64,000 bases of DNA from Sinimarinibacterium arenosum. GTDB lineage: Bacteria > Pseudomonadota > Gammaproteobacteria > Nevskiales > Nevskiaceae. Under the pieces are notes generated by a model that made no database searches, was not told the origin of the DNA, and worked only from the letters and a program-made list of their open reading frames with translations. Below are positions 20,944 through 31,369 of this stretch, piece by piece. Position 1 is the first letter of the stretch. Every line of letters begins with the position of its first letter. The translations under genes were made by a program, and so were the position numbers. The stretch lies in assembly GCF_005047655.1 (NCBI RefSeq), contig NZ_SUKF01000004.1, positions 388,978 to 452,977 on the forward strand. The letters run 5' to 3'.

Positions 20944-21656
20944 ACGACGCTGCACACCCTGTTCGGCTGTACCTGAGTGCCGAGCACGCCTGTGGTTATC
21001 TGGAAGGTCGTGCGGCCCGGAGCGCTTTTGTTGATCCGGAATGGACGCTCACCGCGCTGCGCTATCAGCGCCTGCTGGAGATGGGCTTTCGCCGCAGCGG
21101 TGGTCACGCCTACCGCCCCCATTGCCACCAATGCACCCTGTGCGTTCCGGCGCGGATTCCGGTCGATCGCTTCATCCCCAATCGCAGCCAACGCCGCTGT
21201 CTTGCGCGCAATACCGACGTTCAGCTGTCGATCGAGCACAGCCTCAGCGACGAGCATTACGCGCTGTACCGGGACTATCTGCGCCACCGTCATCAGAACG
21301 GCGGCATGAACCCGGAGGATCGCGATGCCTTCCACTCGTTCCTGGAATGCCCGTGGCTGCCGGTGCGTTACTGGTGCCTGCGCGCCGGTTCGCGCCTGCT
21401 CGGCGTTGCGGTGGTTGATCACCTGCCGACCGCGCTGTCGGCGGTTTATACGTTCTTCGATCCCACAGTAAACACACGCAGCCTAGGGACGCTGGCCGTG
21501 CTGCACCAGATCGAACAGGCCCAGCAGCTGGGTCTGCCGCATGTCTATCTCGGCTACTGGGTCCCCGGCAGCCCCAAAATGGAATACAAGCAGCGTTTTC
21601 GGCCGCTGGAGACCCTGGGACCGCGCGGCTGGGGCACCCGCGCGGAGACCAATTGA
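20940..21656 (+). CDS. bpt: Aspartate/glutamate leucyltransferase (Bpt)
   Basis: Bacterial relative of the eukaryotic arginyltransferase ATE1; Bpt adds Leu to N-terminal Asp or Glu. The 238-residue protein has the Cys cluster in [17 protein letters not shown], the RSQRRC segment and the GNAT-fold C-terminal [21 protein letters not shown] overlap with aat sets the start. Together aat and bpt widen the set of substrates delivered through ClpS. Confidence 0.93.
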   Translation: MNDAAHPVRLYLSAEHACGYLEGRAARSAFVDPEWTLTALRYQRLLEMGFRRSGGHAYRPHCHQCTLCVPARIPVDRFIPNRSQRRCLARNTDVQLSIEHSLSDEHYALYRDYLRHRHQNGGMNPEDRDAFHSFLECPWLPVRYWCLRAGSRLLGVAVVDHLPTALSAVYTFFDPTVNTRSLGTLAVLHQIEQAQQLGLPHVYLGYWVPGSPKMEYKQRFRPLETLGPRGWGTRAETN

Positions 21657-21723
21657 CACGCGCGGCTTGATGGCACAGGGGTGTTTCCAGATAATGCGCA
21701 CCTCTTATCAGCCGGCGAGGCAT

Positions 21724-21942
21724 ATGGCAAAGGAAGATCACATCGAAATGAACGGGGTAGTGATGGAAACACTGCCCAATACGACGTTCCGCGTAAAACT
21801 GGAAAACGGACACGTCGTCGTCGCCCATATTTCCGGCCGTATGCGCAAGCATTACATCCGAATCCTGACCGGCGACAAGGTCACCGTTCAGCTCACGCCC
21901 TACGATCTCACCAAGGGCCGAATCACTTTCCGCGACAAATAG
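21724..21942 (+). CDS. infA: Translation initiation factor IF-1
   Basis: IF-1, a 72-residue S1/OB-fold protein that blocks the ribosomal A site during initiation. The sequence from [19 protein letters not shown] through [13 protein letters not shown] GRITFRDK is near-universal. The start ATG at 21724 lies in CATATGGCAAAGG with AGGC upstream. A longer in-frame frame upstream is spurious. Transcription ends at the palindromic terminator shared with clpA. Confidence 0.97.
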   Translation: MAKEDHIEMNGVVMETLPNTTFRVKLENGHVVVAHISGRMRKHYIRILTGDKVTVQLTPYDLTKGRITFRDK

Positions 21943-21988
21943 TCTGCAGTAGACAGTCGCCCCCGCAACTGCGGGTTCAGGAACGAAA

Positions 21989-22008
21989 AAGCCCGCAATT
22001 GCGGGCTT
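21989..22008. terminator. Bidirectional terminator between infA and clpA
   Basis: A perfect 20-bp palindrome, AAGCCCGCAATTGCGGGCTT, lies between the convergent infA and clpA stops. It is preceded by GAAAAA, so it reads as a hairpin with a U-rich tail for clpA (minus strand), and by CGTCGTTTC on the plus side. A related smaller hairpin (CCCGCAACTGCGGG) sits at 21962-21975. Confidence 0.75.
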
Positions 22009-22032
22009 CGTCGTTTCTGGCTGTGACGCGGT

Positions 22033-24312
22033 TCAGACAGGTTCGAGCTGCGTGGTCTTTTCGCGGCCTTCGAGCTCGAAGCGCAGCGCATCACCCTCGT
22101 CGTTGAGCCGTACCAGCGCACGCCCGCCATTGGACAGCTTGCCGAACAGCAGTTCCTCGGCCAGCGGTCGCTTGATGCTCTCCTGGATGATGCGCGCCAT
22201 CGGCCGTGCACCCATGCGCACGTCATAGCCGCGCTGGGCGATCCATGCACGCGCATCCTCGTCGATTTCCAGATGCACACCCTTGGCACCCAGTTGCTCC
22301 TCCAGCTGCATCAGGAACTTGTCGACCACGCGCAGCACTTCAATCTGCGTCAGTGGCGCAAACTGCACGATCGCGTCCAGACGGTTGCGGAACTCAGGAG
22401 TAAACAGGCGGCGGATCACTTCCATCGCATCGCTTTGATGGTTCTGCTCGGAGAAACCCATTGAGCGCCGCGAGGACTCCTCTGCGCCGGCATTGGTGGT
22501 CATCACCAGGATGATGTTGCGGAAATCGGCGTGACGGCCGTTGTTGTCGGTCAGGCGGCCATGATCCATCACCTGCAACAGCAGGTTGTAGACATCCGGA
22601 TGGGCCTTTTCGATCTCATCCATCAACACCACGGCATGCGGATGCTTGATCACCGCATCCGTCAGCAAACCGCCCTGGTCGTAGCCGACATAGCCCGGCG
22701 GCGCACCGATCAGGCGCGATACCGTATGCCGCTCCATGTATTCGGACATGTCAAAACGGATCAGCTCGATCCCGAGCAGCTCTGACAACTGGCGGGTCAC
22801 TTCGGTCTTGCCGACGCCAGTCGGACCCGCGAGCAGGAACGAACCAATCGGCTTGTCGGGATTGCCCAGTCCGGAGCGCGCCAACTTGATGCACGACGTC
22901 AGCTGCTCGATTGCCGGATCCTGTCCGAAAATCACCAGTTTCAGATCCCGCTCCAGCGTAGCCAGGCGGTCGCGGTCGTTCGAAGACACACTCTTGGGTG
23001 GAATCCGCGCGATCCGTGCGACAGTCTCTTCGATATCGCGCACCTGCACCGTTTTGCGGCGGCGCGATTCCGGCAGCAGGCGCAGACGCGCCGCCGCTTC
23101 GTCGATGACATCGATCGCTTTATCCGGCAGGAAGCGGTCGGTGATGTGTCGGCTCGACAGCTCGACCGCCGAACGCAACGCGCCGCGCGTGAACTGCACC
23201 TGATGGTGCTCTTCGAACCGCTGACGCAAACCTTCGAGAATCTTGATGGTGTCGTCGACGGTCGGCTCACCCACGTCGATCTTCTGGAAGCGCCGCGCCA
23301 GCGCGCGGTCCTTTTCAAAGATGCCGCGGTATTCCTGATAGGTGGTCGAACCGATGCAACGCAGCTGCCCCGAAGCCAGCATCGGCTTCAGCAGATTGGA
23401 CGCATCCATGACCCCGCCGCTGGCCGCGCCCGCCCCGATGATCATGTGAATTTCATCAATAAAAACAATAGATCCCGGGCGCTTCTGCAACTCGTTTATC
23501 ACTGCCTTGAAGCGCTTTTCAAAGTCGCCACGGTACTTGGTACCGGCGATCAGACTGCCAAGATCGAGGCTGTAGACGACCGAACCTTTCAACAGGTCCG
23601 GAACCCGCCCTTCGACCACCAGCCAGGCCAGGCCCTCTGCAATCGCGGTCTTGCCGACTCCGGCCTCACCGACCAGCAGCGGGTTGTTCTTGCGCCGGCG
23701 GCACAGCGTCTGCATCACGCGCTCGACCTCGAGCTCGCGCCCGATCAGAGGATCGATCAGTTCCTGCGCGGCACGCTCGTTCAGATTGACGGCGTACTGT
23801 TCCAGCGCGCTGGCTCCGGACGGCCCTTTTTCACCGTCCTCGCGCTCCTCGGCTTCGGCCGCCTTGTCCGGCGCCGCACCATTCTTGGCGATGCCGTGCG
23901 ATATGAAATTGACGATATCCAGGCGCGACACGCCCTGCTCTCCGAGCAGATAGACGGCGTGCGTGTCCTTCTCCGAGAAGATCGCGACCAGGACATTGAG
24001 CGTGGTCACCTGCTTCTTGCCGGCGGCCTGTACGTGGTAAATCGCGCGCTGCAATACCCGCTGGAACGACAAGGTCGGCTGCACTTCGTGCTTTTCGATG
24101 TCCTTGACCGTCTGGATATTGCTGCGGATGTAGTCTTTCAAGCCCTGTTCGAGCTTGTCGGCATCGGCAGCGGCGGCGGTCAAGGCTTCTGCCACCTGCG
24201 TATCCGACAACAGCGCCAGCAATAAATGCTCGACCGTGAGCAACTCATGGCCTTCCATCCGCGCCGAAACGAATGCGGAATCCAGGGCTTTCTGCAGATC
24301 TTCGGACAACAT
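22033..24312 (-). CDS. clpA: ATP-dependent Clp protease ATP-binding subunit ClpA
   Basis: Hsp100 unfoldase that feeds ClpP. The 759-residue protein has an N-terminal Clp repeat domain (to about 150), AAA+ module D1 with Walker [16 protein letters not shown], and D2 with [19 protein letters not shown]. The D2 loop with the IGF/L-type ClpP-docking motif should lie near residue 615. Length equals E. coli ClpA. It is downstream of clpS by 24 bp and probably co-transcribed. Confidence 0.96.
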   Translation of the reverse strand: MLSEDLQKALDSAFVSARMEGHELLTVEHLLLALLSDTQVAEALTAAAADADKLEQGLKDYIRSNIQTVKDIEKHEVQPTLSFQRVLQRAIYHVQAAGKKQVTTLNVLVAIFSEKDTHAVYLLGEQGVSRLDIVNFISHGIAKNGAAPDKAAEAEEREDGEKGPSGASALEQYAVNLNERAAQELIDPLIGRELEVERVMQTLCRRRKNNPLLVGEAGVGKTAIAEGLAWLVVEGRVPDLLKGSVVYSLDLGSLIAGTKYRGDFEKRFKAVINELQKRPGSIVFIDEIHMIIGAGAASGGVMDASNLLKPMLASGQLRCIGSTTYQEYRGIFEKDRALARRFQKIDVGEPTVDDTIKILEGLRQRFEEHHQVQFTRGALRSAVELSSRHITDRFLPDKAIDVIDEAAARLRLLPESRRRKTVQVRDIEETVARIARIPPKSVSSNDRDRLATLERDLKLVIFGQDPAIEQLTSCIKLARSGLGNPDKPIGSFLLAGPTGVGKTEVTRQLSELLGIELIRFDMSEYMERHTVSRLIGAPPGYVGYDQGGLLTDAVIKHPHAVVLMDEIEKAHPDVYNLLLQVMDHGRLTDNNGRHADFRNIILVMTTNAGAEESSRRSMGFSEQNHQSDAMEVIRRLFTPEFRNRLDAIVQFAPLTQIEVLRVVDKFLMQLEEQLGAKGVHLEIDEDARAWIAQRGYDVRMGARPMARIIQESIKRPLAEELLFGKLSNGGRALVRLNDEGDALRFELEGREKTTQLEPV

Positions 24313-24336
24313 ATCGATACGCCTCCGGCAAATTCG

Positions 24337-24672
24337 CTAGGCTTTTTCCATGACCGTCAACAACGGGTGGTGGTTCTGGCGTGCAAATGCATTGACCAGC
24401 GCGGTCTTGGTTTCGGCGATCTCCGCCGGAAAGACCCCAGCTACTCCGCGACCGTGAGAATGAACTTGCAACATGATCTGCACCGCCTTTTCACGCGGGT
24501 GATAAAAGAACTGTTGCAAAACCTGGACCACAAAGTCCATGGGGGTATAGTCGTCATTCAGCATGACGACCTTGTACAGCGGCGGCTGCTTGGTTTTTGG
24601 CTTGGCCTCCTCCAGCACCAGGCCTTGGCCCGGATTGCCTTGCCGCGGATCGTGGGTGTCCTCGTTACTCAT
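24337..24672 (-). CDS. clpS: ClpA adaptor ClpS
   Basis: Adaptor that binds destabilising N-terminal residues and hands substrates to ClpA. The 111-residue protein has a flexible N-terminal tail and the core YKVVMLNDDYTPMDFVV, with the substrate-pocket N-D-D and Met, plus the ClpA-binding HSHGRGVAGVF stretch. First gene of clpS-clpA. Confidence 0.96.
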   Translation of the reverse strand: MSNEDTHDPRQGNPGQGLVLEEAKPKTKQPPLYKVVMLNDDYTPMDFVVQVLQQFFYHPREKAVQIMLQVHSHGRGVAGVFPAEIAETKTALVNAFARQNHHPLLTVMEKA

Positions 24673-24781
24673 AGTTCCAGTGTAGCGCCGCCGACCCTGT
24701 ACTTGGGGGTCATCAGACGACCATACAAGGGCAAGCGACTGAGCGGTCAGCGCTTAATTTTTCGAAGTTGTCTCCATTAGA

Positions 24782-24797
24782 TGGCGCTTTGGCGCCA
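24782..24797 (-). terminator. Possible terminator after gcdH
   Basis: A 6-bp perfect stem with a 4-nt loop (TGGCGC/GCGCCA) lies 30 bp beyond the gcdH stop on the minus strand. The downstream U-tract is weak (TCTAATGG), so it may be Rho-assisted or incidental. Confidence 0.35.
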
Positions 24798-24827
24798 CCG
24801 AACAACCGGGAGCGATGTCTGACAGCG

Positions 24828-26000
24828 TCAGAAAGCCGGCAGACCGGTTTGTCCCCGCCCCAGAATCAGAGCATGCACGTCCTCGGTGCCTTCGTAGGTA
24901 TTCACCGTCTCCAGATTCATCATGTGCCGCATCACCGGATAGTCTTCGCTGATGCCGTTGCCGCCCAGCATGTCCCTGGCGGTGCGCGCGATCTCCAGCG
25001 CCTTGCGGCAGTTGTTGCGTTTCATCAAGGACACAGCTTCGGCCGACCCCGTACCCGCATCCAGCATGCGTCCAAGCTGCAGGGCGCCAGCCAACCCCAG
25101 CGAGATTTCGGTCTGCATATCGGCGAGTTTTTTCTGTACAAGCTGATTTGCCGCCAGCGGGCGCCCGAATTGCTGGCGCTGCAGCGTGTAGTCGCGTGCC
25201 GTCCACCAACAGGTTTCCGCAGCTCCTATCGCGCCCCAACTGATTCCGTATCGCGCCTTGTTCAGACAGCTGAATGGGCCCTTAAACCCATCGACCCGCA
25301 AACGCTGCCGATCCGGCACCACGACATCGTCAAGCACGATCTGGCCTGTAATCGACGCCCGCAGACTCAGTTTGCCGTCAATCTTCGGGGTCATCAGTCC
25401 GACCATGCCGCGCTCGAGCACAAAACCGCGCAGGGTGCCGCCCTCCACGTCGCGCGCCCACACCACGAAAACGTCCGCCACTGGCGCATGGCTGATCCAG
25501 GTCTTGCTGCCGCTCAGCACCCAGTCATCACCACGCCGGCGCGCGCGCGTCCGCATTCCACCCGGGTCGGAGCCGTGATCCGGCTCGGTCAGACCAAATG
25601 CTCCAACGGCCGTTCCGCTGGCCAGTTGTGGCAGCCAATGCGCCCGCAAGGACTCTTCGGCGTAGGCCTGGATCGGAAACATCACCAGACTGGATTGCAC
25701 CGACAGCGCTGAACGATAGGCAGAGTCGATCCGCTCGATCTCGCGTGCGACCAGTCCATACATGACCTGACTGCCGCCCGGACAGCCCGGACCATCGAGG
25801 CCGATACCCAGCAACCCCATCGAACCGAATTCCTGCAACAGACCACGATCGAAGGTCTCGTCGCGGAATGCAGCAACCACCCGAGGTTGCAGGGTCTTGT
25901 TCGCAAAGTCTGCCGCCACATCGCGCAGCAAGCGCTCCTCGGCGTCCAGCGCGTCTTCCAGGCGCAGCAGGTCGCGCCATTGTTCATTTTGCATTGCCAT
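24828..26000 (-). CDS. gcdH: Glutaryl-CoA dehydrogenase
   Basis: FAD-dependent acyl-CoA dehydrogenase that oxidises and decarboxylates glutaryl-CoA to crotonyl-CoA in lysine and tryptophan catabolism. The 390-residue product has GCDH-specific blocks: [64 protein letters not shown] and [16 protein letters not shown] with the catalytic Glu. The start MAMQNEQW is followed by a second Met. A class III cyclase lies 27 bp upstream in the same direction. Confidence 0.92.
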   Translation of the reverse strand: MAMQNEQWRDLLRLEDALDAEERLLRDVAADFANKTLQPRVVAAFRDETFDRGLLQEFGSMGLLGIGLDGPGCPGGSQVMYGLVAREIERIDSAYRSALSVQSSLVMFPIQAYAEESLRAHWLPQLASGTAVGAFGLTEPDHGSDPGGMRTRARRRGDDWVLSGSKTWISHAPVADVFVVWARDVEGGTLRGFVLERGMVGLMTPKIDGKLSLRASITGQIVLDDVVVPDRQRLRVDGFKGPFSCLNKARYGISWGAIGAAETCWWTARDYTLQRQQFGRPLAANQLVQKKLADMQTEISLGLAGALQLGRMLDAGTGSAEAVSLMKRNNCRKALEIARTARDMLGGNGISEDYPVMRHMMNLETVNTYEGTEDVHALILGRGQTGLPAF

Positions 26001-26027
26001 CTCCAGCCGCCGCCGCTGCGGCTCTGT

Positions 26028-28253
26028 CTATTTCGTGGTGAAGGTAAAGGCGCCATCCCAATCGGCGCCCGGCGGATGCGTACGCAGCCATGCGATCCGC
26101 TCCAGGAACAACCCGTACAGCGGATGCGAACGCGCGCCATCGCGAAGGCGCCGGAATTCCACCTCCGCCTGCTCCCAGCGCTGTGCCCGATACAGCTGCA
26201 TGGCGCCGCGCTGCCGCGCGAGATCTTCGCGCACACCCGGGTCGAGGGCATCCTTTGGCCCCATCGGCTCATAGATCGTCACCGGTTCCGCGCGCCCCTT
26301 GACCCGCACCCGGTCGATCTCGCGGAAGGACCAATCCGACGGTGCCGCATTGCGGGTGAATTCGGAGCAGATGACATCAACGCTATAGGTTCGGGTCAGG
26401 CCTTCCAGGCGTGAGCCCAGATTGACCGCATCGCCCATGACGGTATAGGCCATGCGGAACTCCGAACCCATGTTTCCCACGTTCATCTTGCCGGAATTGA
26501 TGCCGACACCGATACGCAACACCGGCCAGCCGCGCGCCAGGAATTCCGCGTCCAGTTCGCGCACTGCACGCACCATATCCAGCGCCGCCGTCATCGCATG
26601 CAAGGCATGGGCTTCGTCCGGCAGCGGCGCGCCCCAAAACGCCATCACCGCATCGCCCATGTATTTGTCGATGGTGCCGCGATGTTTCTGGATCACGCCG
26701 GTCTGCTTCGTCAGCAGGCGGTTCATCAGTTCGGCCAGCTCGCGCGCTTCCATCTTCTCGGAAATGCTGGTGAAACCTCGCACGTCCGAGAACAGCACAC
26801 TCATTTCGCGGCTTTCACCATCCATCGAGATCGCCTCGGGGCGTGCCGCCATTTCCTCGACCAGCTCCGGCGGAACGTACTGTCCGAACAGACGCGAAAT
26901 CTCACGCTTGCCGCGCGACTCGATGAAATAGCCGTAGAGCAGATGCGCTGCGAACAGCAAGAAAGTGAAGGCAACCGGAACACCCATCGGCATGATGAAA
27001 CGGGCACCGCTCCACATTGCGAATGCCAAGACAACAATCGCCACGACCAGCGCAAGACCAACGGCGGCACTGAAAACAGCGGTCAGCCGGGAGAACGCCC
27101 AGGCCAGGGTCAACGCAACGGCAAGCAGCAGCAGTACTTCGATGCCAGCGTAATACGGTGCTTTCTGCCGGATGCGACCGTCGAGCATGCCGGAAACGAT
27201 GTTGGCGTGAACCTCAACCCCGGTGAACACCCGCCCGACCGGGGCACTGCGCAGATCCAGCAGGCCTGCAGCGGTGGTACCGACCAGCACAATCGCATTG
27301 CTCAAAGCCGCAGGATCTGCGACGGTGCCGCGCAACACGTCGACCGCGGAGATGTATCGGAACGTACGATTGGGCCCGCGGTAGGGCACGTAAACCGCAA
27401 CGCGGTCGTCAACCGGAACCTGCAGTGTTCCGATACGCAAACGCTCCAGATGCAGCGAGGTGCGGATGTCCGGCGGGTCGAATTCCAGATCGACCGCAGG
27501 ATTACCCATGGCCAGACGTGTAACTGACAGCGCCAGGGACGGATAAATGGCACCGTCGTAGGCCTGCAGCAGCGGAACCCGACGATAGACGCCATCAGCA
27601 TCAACCAGGGGATTGTCGAAAAAGCCGCAATTCGGCGCCGCTTGCTGCAGGCGTGCCACGTTGCCGCCGGCCCCGGCCGCCTGGACGAAATCCACTGCAT
27701 ACAGCCGTGCCGCCTGGGCATCGATCAGCGGCGCGCACAATTCACCGGTACTGGCCGGCTCGTCTTCATGCACCGTCGGCTTGAAGAAAAATGGCAGCAC
27801 CACAGAGCGCCCCTTCAGCGCGGCAGCAAACTGGCCGTCATAGTCGAGCTCGGCGTGAATCTGCTCGGATCGCGCGGCAATTTCCGGGATGTCGGCGAAC
27901 TCCTTTGACGACAGCCGCTCCCACAAACGGGAAGCGCCGTCATCCGGCTCGGCGAACACCACGTCAAAACCCAACACCGCGATGCCGTAACGATCGAACA
28001 ATTGATTGACCAGCTTGGCAAACTTGTAGCGGGGCCACGGCCAGCCCTCCGCGGCAAGGCTGCGCTCGTCCAGATCCACAATAACCACCCGAGGATCGGG
28101 GGTTCCCGGAACCGTAAGCAGGATTCGCGTGTCGTACGTGAACGCCTCGACCAGATCGAGAAGACGCATTGGCAGCCAACGGCCACTGTGCAGCACAAAC
28201 ACTGCGAACAGCGCCACACTGATGCCCAGCCTGATCAGACTCCGTTTTTGCAT
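26028..28253 (-). CDS. CHASE2-domain class III adenylate/guanylate cyclase
   Basis: Membrane cyclase of 741 residues. After an N-terminal helix, a CHASE2 sensor (about residues 35-345) faces the periplasm; three helices follow (about 355-435), then a cytoplasmic class III cyclase domain (about 475-690). Both metal Asp residues are present (LFSDVRGFTS and YMGDAVMAFWG), as are the substrate Lys in DKYMGD and the transition-state Asn/Arg in GDAVNLGSRLEG, so it should be active. Ligand and whether cAMP or cGMP is made are unknown. Oriented with gcdH and divergent from gspC. Confidence 0.87.
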   Translation of the reverse strand: MQKRSLIRLGISVALFAVFVLHSGRWLPMRLLDLVEAFTYDTRILLTVPGTPDPRVVIVDLDERSLAAEGWPWPRYKFAKLVNQLFDRYGIAVLGFDVVFAEPDDGASRLWERLSSKEFADIPEIAARSEQIHAELDYDGQFAAALKGRSVVLPFFFKPTVHEDEPASTGELCAPLIDAQAARLYAVDFVQAAGAGGNVARLQQAAPNCGFFDNPLVDADGVYRRVPLLQAYDGAIYPSLALSVTRLAMGNPAVDLEFDPPDIRTSLHLERLRIGTLQVPVDDRVAVYVPYRGPNRTFRYISAVDVLRGTVADPAALSNAIVLVGTTAAGLLDLRSAPVGRVFTGVEVHANIVSGMLDGRIRQKAPYYAGIEVLLLLAVALTLAWAFSRLTAVFSAAVGLALVVAIVVLAFAMWSGARFIMPMGVPVAFTFLLFAAHLLYGYFIESRGKREISRLFGQYVPPELVEEMAARPEAISMDGESREMSVLFSDVRGFTSISEKMEARELAELMNRLLTKQTGVIQKHRGTIDKYMGDAVMAFWGAPLPDEAHALHAMTAALDMVRAVRELDAEFLARGWPVLRIGVGINSGKMNVGNMGSEFRMAYTVMGDAVNLGSRLEGLTRTYSVDVICSEFTRNAAPSDWSFREIDRVRVKGRAEPVTIYEPMGPKDALDPGVREDLARQRGAMQLYRAQRWEQAEVEFRRLRDGARSHPLYGLFLERIAWLRTHPPGADWDGAFTFTTK

Positions 28254-28357
28254 GACTGCGTCCCCCGCCGCACGCTCAGCGATCTCCGACGCCGACGGGT
28301 CCGAGGTTCCGGTGTCCTATCGTCGGGCTCGCACCACACGGTATCATTGATATTCTT

Positions 28358-29239
28358 ATGACCCAGACGCAAACCGTCCAGCAGCTGGCTGCCCTGTACG
28401 AACGCTACGTCGGTCGCATCACTGCGACGGCGAACGTCGTGCTCACGATCGTGGTTGCGCTACTCGCGGCACAGCTGGTGTGGGCACTGGTCCCGATCCC
28501 GGAAGCGGCGCGCTGGACTCCCGCCCCGGTGCAGCCACAACCACAGGCCGCAGCCAAGACTTCGACGACCGACCTCAGTGCCTTGATCGATCGCAACCTT
28601 TTTGGGGCTTATCAGGCGCCGGAGCAGGCGATCGCGAAAGCCGAAAACGCGCCCGACACTCGCCTGTCGCTGACCCTGATGGGCGTCGTCGCGGACGCCA
28701 GTCCGGAACAATCGCGAGCGCTGATTGCCTCATCCAACGGCGAGGAAAAATCGTTTTCCATCGGAGACGACGTCACTTCCGGGGTCAAACTGGAGAATAT
28801 CTACGCCGATCGCGTGCTGCTGTCGCGACAAGGCCAGTTTGAAACACTGCGGCTGGACAAGAACGCCCCGAGTCGGGCGCCCGCCCCGACAAGTGGTCCC
28901 GACACGAGCAGTCCTGACGCCTCGACCACGGCGATGCTGTCAGATATCCGCACGCAGATCCTGGCCGACCCCACCAAGGCGTCCAACTACCTGCGAGTTC
29001 AGCCGTCGAATGTCAACGGCCAGCTCAAGGGCTATCGCATCTATCCCGGACGCGAGCGCGAGGCGTTCAAGCAGCTGGGCCTGCGCCCGGGCGATCTGGT
29101 CACCTCGGTCAATGGCGTACAATTGGACGACCCTCAAAAGGCGTTGCAGCTGCTCGGCGACCTTAGTCAGGCAGGCTCGGTATCGCTCACCATCGAGCGC
29201 GGCGGCCAGGCACAAACCCTGAGCGTAAATTTCAACTGA
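28358..29239 (+). CDS. gspC: Type II secretion protein C
   Basis: Inner-membrane T2SS component linking the assembly platform to the secretin. The 293-residue protein has a short cytoplasmic tail, one helix (ATANVVLTIVVALLAAQLVW), a Pro-rich linker, the homology region (LTLMGVVAD... through FSIGDDV), and a C-terminal PDZ domain (about 210-293, ending VSLTIERGGQ). It overlaps gspD by one base. First gene of gspCDEF. Confidence 0.9.
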   Translation: MTQTQTVQQLAALYERYVGRITATANVVLTIVVALLAAQLVWALVPIPEAARWTPAPVQPQPQAAAKTSTTDLSALIDRNLFGAYQAPEQAIAKAENAPDTRLSLTLMGVVADASPEQSRALIASSNGEEKSFSIGDDVTSGVKLENIYADRVLLSRQGQFETLRLDKNAPSRAPAPTSGPDTSSPDASTTAMLSDIRTQILADPTKASNYLRVQPSNVNGQLKGYRIYPGREREAFKQLGLRPGDLVTSVNGVQLDDPQKALQLLGDLSQAGSVSLTIERGGQAQTLSVNFN

Positions 29240-31359
29240 TGATGACTATCCGCTCCCTGATCATTCATACGGCGGCGCTCGCGCTGGCTGCAGTCATGCT
29301 CCCTGCACGAGCCGATGTCACCCTGAACCTCAAGGACGCCGACATCAGCACGCTGATCGCCACCGTCAGCGAGGTCACCGGCAAAAACTTCATCGTCGAT
29401 GCCCGGGTCAAAGGCAAGGTCACCGTCATCAGCGCCGCGCCGATGAGCGAAGCCGGCCTGTACGAAACCTTTCTGGCGATTCTCAGCGTCAACGGCTATG
29501 CCGTGATCCCGTCCGGCGAGGCCTACAAGATCATCCCGGAAGCGTCGGCACGCACCGAAGGCAGCAGCGTGTTCGGCAAGCGCCCGAATCTTGCAATCGA
29601 TGATGTGGTCACGCACGTCTACCAGTTGAAGAACATCAATGCCGCACAGCTGGTACCGATCCTGCGTCCGCTGGTGCCGCAATGGGGCCACTTGGCCGCA
29701 TACCAGCCGAACAATGCGCTGATCATTTCAGACCGTGCAGCCAACGTCGAACGCATCGGCGAACTGATTACCCAGATGGATCAGGCTGGCGATCGCGAGA
29801 TCGAGTATGTCCACCTGGAGTTCGCTTCGGCCAGCGAAGTGGTCCGAATCCTGACGTCGATGACGACCCAGGACAAGCAGGTCGACCCGACCAACAAACC
29901 CGCCACCATCATTGCCGATGAGCGCAGCAACAGCATTCTGGTGGGTGGCGACAAGAGTGAACGGCAGAAATTCATTGACGTCATCAAGCAGCTTGATATT
30001 CCCCTGAAGGATGACGGCGCAACGCAGGTGATCTATCTGCGATACGCCAGCGCCGAGAATCTCGCGCCGATCCTGGAAGGCTACGCACAGCAGGTTGGTA
30101 AATCGAAAAACGCTGGTGAGGGCGGCGCGCCTCCGGCAGCCGCGTCCGGCGGCAGCGGCGGCACCTATGAAAACACCAAGGTCCTCGCCGACACCGACAC
30201 CAACGCACTGATCGTGACAGCACCGCCGAAGACGATGCGGCAGGTCCGCGATGTCATCGCGCAACTCGACATCCAGCGCGCTCAGGTTCTGGTCGAGGCG
30301 ATTGTCGCCGAAGTCGGCGCCAACAAATCCAGCCAGCTCGGTGTCGACTGGGCGGTATTCAATGGCGACCGTATCGCCGCCGCAGGCATTCTCGATCCGA
30401 CTACGCTGTCGGCCCTAGCCTCCGTAGCGACAACAGGAAGCGCAACCGCCGGCCTCAGCGCAATCGGCCAGGGACTGAATTTGGTTGGCGGTGTCGACGG
30501 CGGAAGCAACGGCACCAGCTTCGGTCTGCTGCTGAAAGCACTCAAGGGTGATGGCGATTCCAATGTTCTATCCACGCCCACCCTGGTAACGATGGATAAC
30601 GAAGAAGCCAAATTCTCGGTCGGCCAGGAAGTGCCGTTCCAGACTGGCTCGTTCAGCAGCACGGGAACCACCACAACGACCGGTGTGGTCAATCCGTTCC
30701 AGACAATCGAGCGCAAGGACGTCGGCCTGACCCTGTCGGTGACGCCGCAGATCAGCGGCGGCGACGGGCGTACCGTCAAGATGAAGCTCGAACTTGAGAT
30801 CTCCAGCATCTCCAGCGGTACTGCTGGCGGCTCAAACCTGATTACCAACAAGCGCACTCTGTCCAACGTCGTCGGCGTTGAAAATGGTCAGGTGCTCGTC
30901 ATCGCCGGCTTGATCGACGATCAGATCCAGGATCAGCAGCGCGGAATTCCGCTGCTCAGCAGCATCCCGGTTCTCGGCTCACTGTTCCGCTATCGCGCAA
31001 TCGACAAGACCAAGAAGAATCTGATGCTGTTCATTCGTCCAACCGTGCTGCGCAAGCAGAGCGACGGCGACTACTACACGCGCAAGAAGTACGACTCGGT
31101 GCGCGAAGCGCAGATCGATTCTGCGATCAACGCTCCTCTGTCATTGATTGGGGCCGGTCGCCGGCCACAGCTTGAACCGTTCGACACATTCCGCTCGGAC
31201 CTGCCTCCACCGACGCTGCAGACGCCTGACGCGCCTTCAGTCGCACCGGCGGACACGGAGAAAGATGCCTCCGATTCAGGTGATGCAGCTGAAAGACGAA
31301 GCATCGCGCCAGGTGCCGCCGAAGTGCCTGCAGACTCACCCTCGCCCGCTGCCAACTGA
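29239..31359 (+). CDS. gspD: Type II secretion secretin GspD
   Basis: Outer-membrane secretin through which folded exoproteins leave. The 706-residue precursor has a signal peptide ending PARA, N0 and N1-N3 ring domains (conserved LILSDRAANVERI-like ALIISDRAANVERI, then VEAIVAEV), the beta-barrel with GQEVPFQTGSFS, and IPLLSSIPVLGSLFR. A Gly/Ala-rich loop in N3 (about 290-310) and a Pro-rich C-terminal S-domain-like tail are present. Confidence 0.94.
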   Translation: MMTIRSLIIHTAALALAAVMLPARADVTLNLKDADISTLIATVSEVTGKNFIVDARVKGKVTVISAAPMSEAGLYETFLAILSVNGYAVIPSGEAYKIIPEASARTEGSSVFGKRPNLAIDDVVTHVYQLKNINAAQLVPILRPLVPQWGHLAAYQPNNALIISDRAANVERIGELITQMDQAGDREIEYVHLEFASASEVVRILTSMTTQDKQVDPTNKPATIIADERSNSILVGGDKSERQKFIDVIKQLDIPLKDDGATQVIYLRYASAENLAPILEGYAQQVGKSKNAGEGGAPPAAASGGSGGTYENTKVLADTDTNALIVTAPPKTMRQVRDVIAQLDIQRAQVLVEAIVAEVGANKSSQLGVDWAVFNGDRIAAAGILDPTTLSALASVATTGSATAGLSAIGQGLNLVGGVDGGSNGTSFGLLLKALKGDGDSNVLSTPTLVTMDNEEAKFSVGQEVPFQTGSFSSTGTTTTTGVVNPFQTIERKDVGLTLSVTPQISGGDGRTVKMKLELEISSISSGTAGGSNLITNKRTLSNVVGVENGQVLVIAGLIDDQIQDQQRGIPLLSSIPVLGSLFRYRAIDKTKKNLMLFIRPTVLRKQSDGDYYTRKKYDSVREAQIDSAINAPLSLIGAGRRPQLEPFDTFRSDLPPPTLQTPDAPSVAPADTEKDASDSGDAAERRSIAPGAAEVPADSPSPAAN

Positions 31360-31369
31360 TTTCTCGCTG

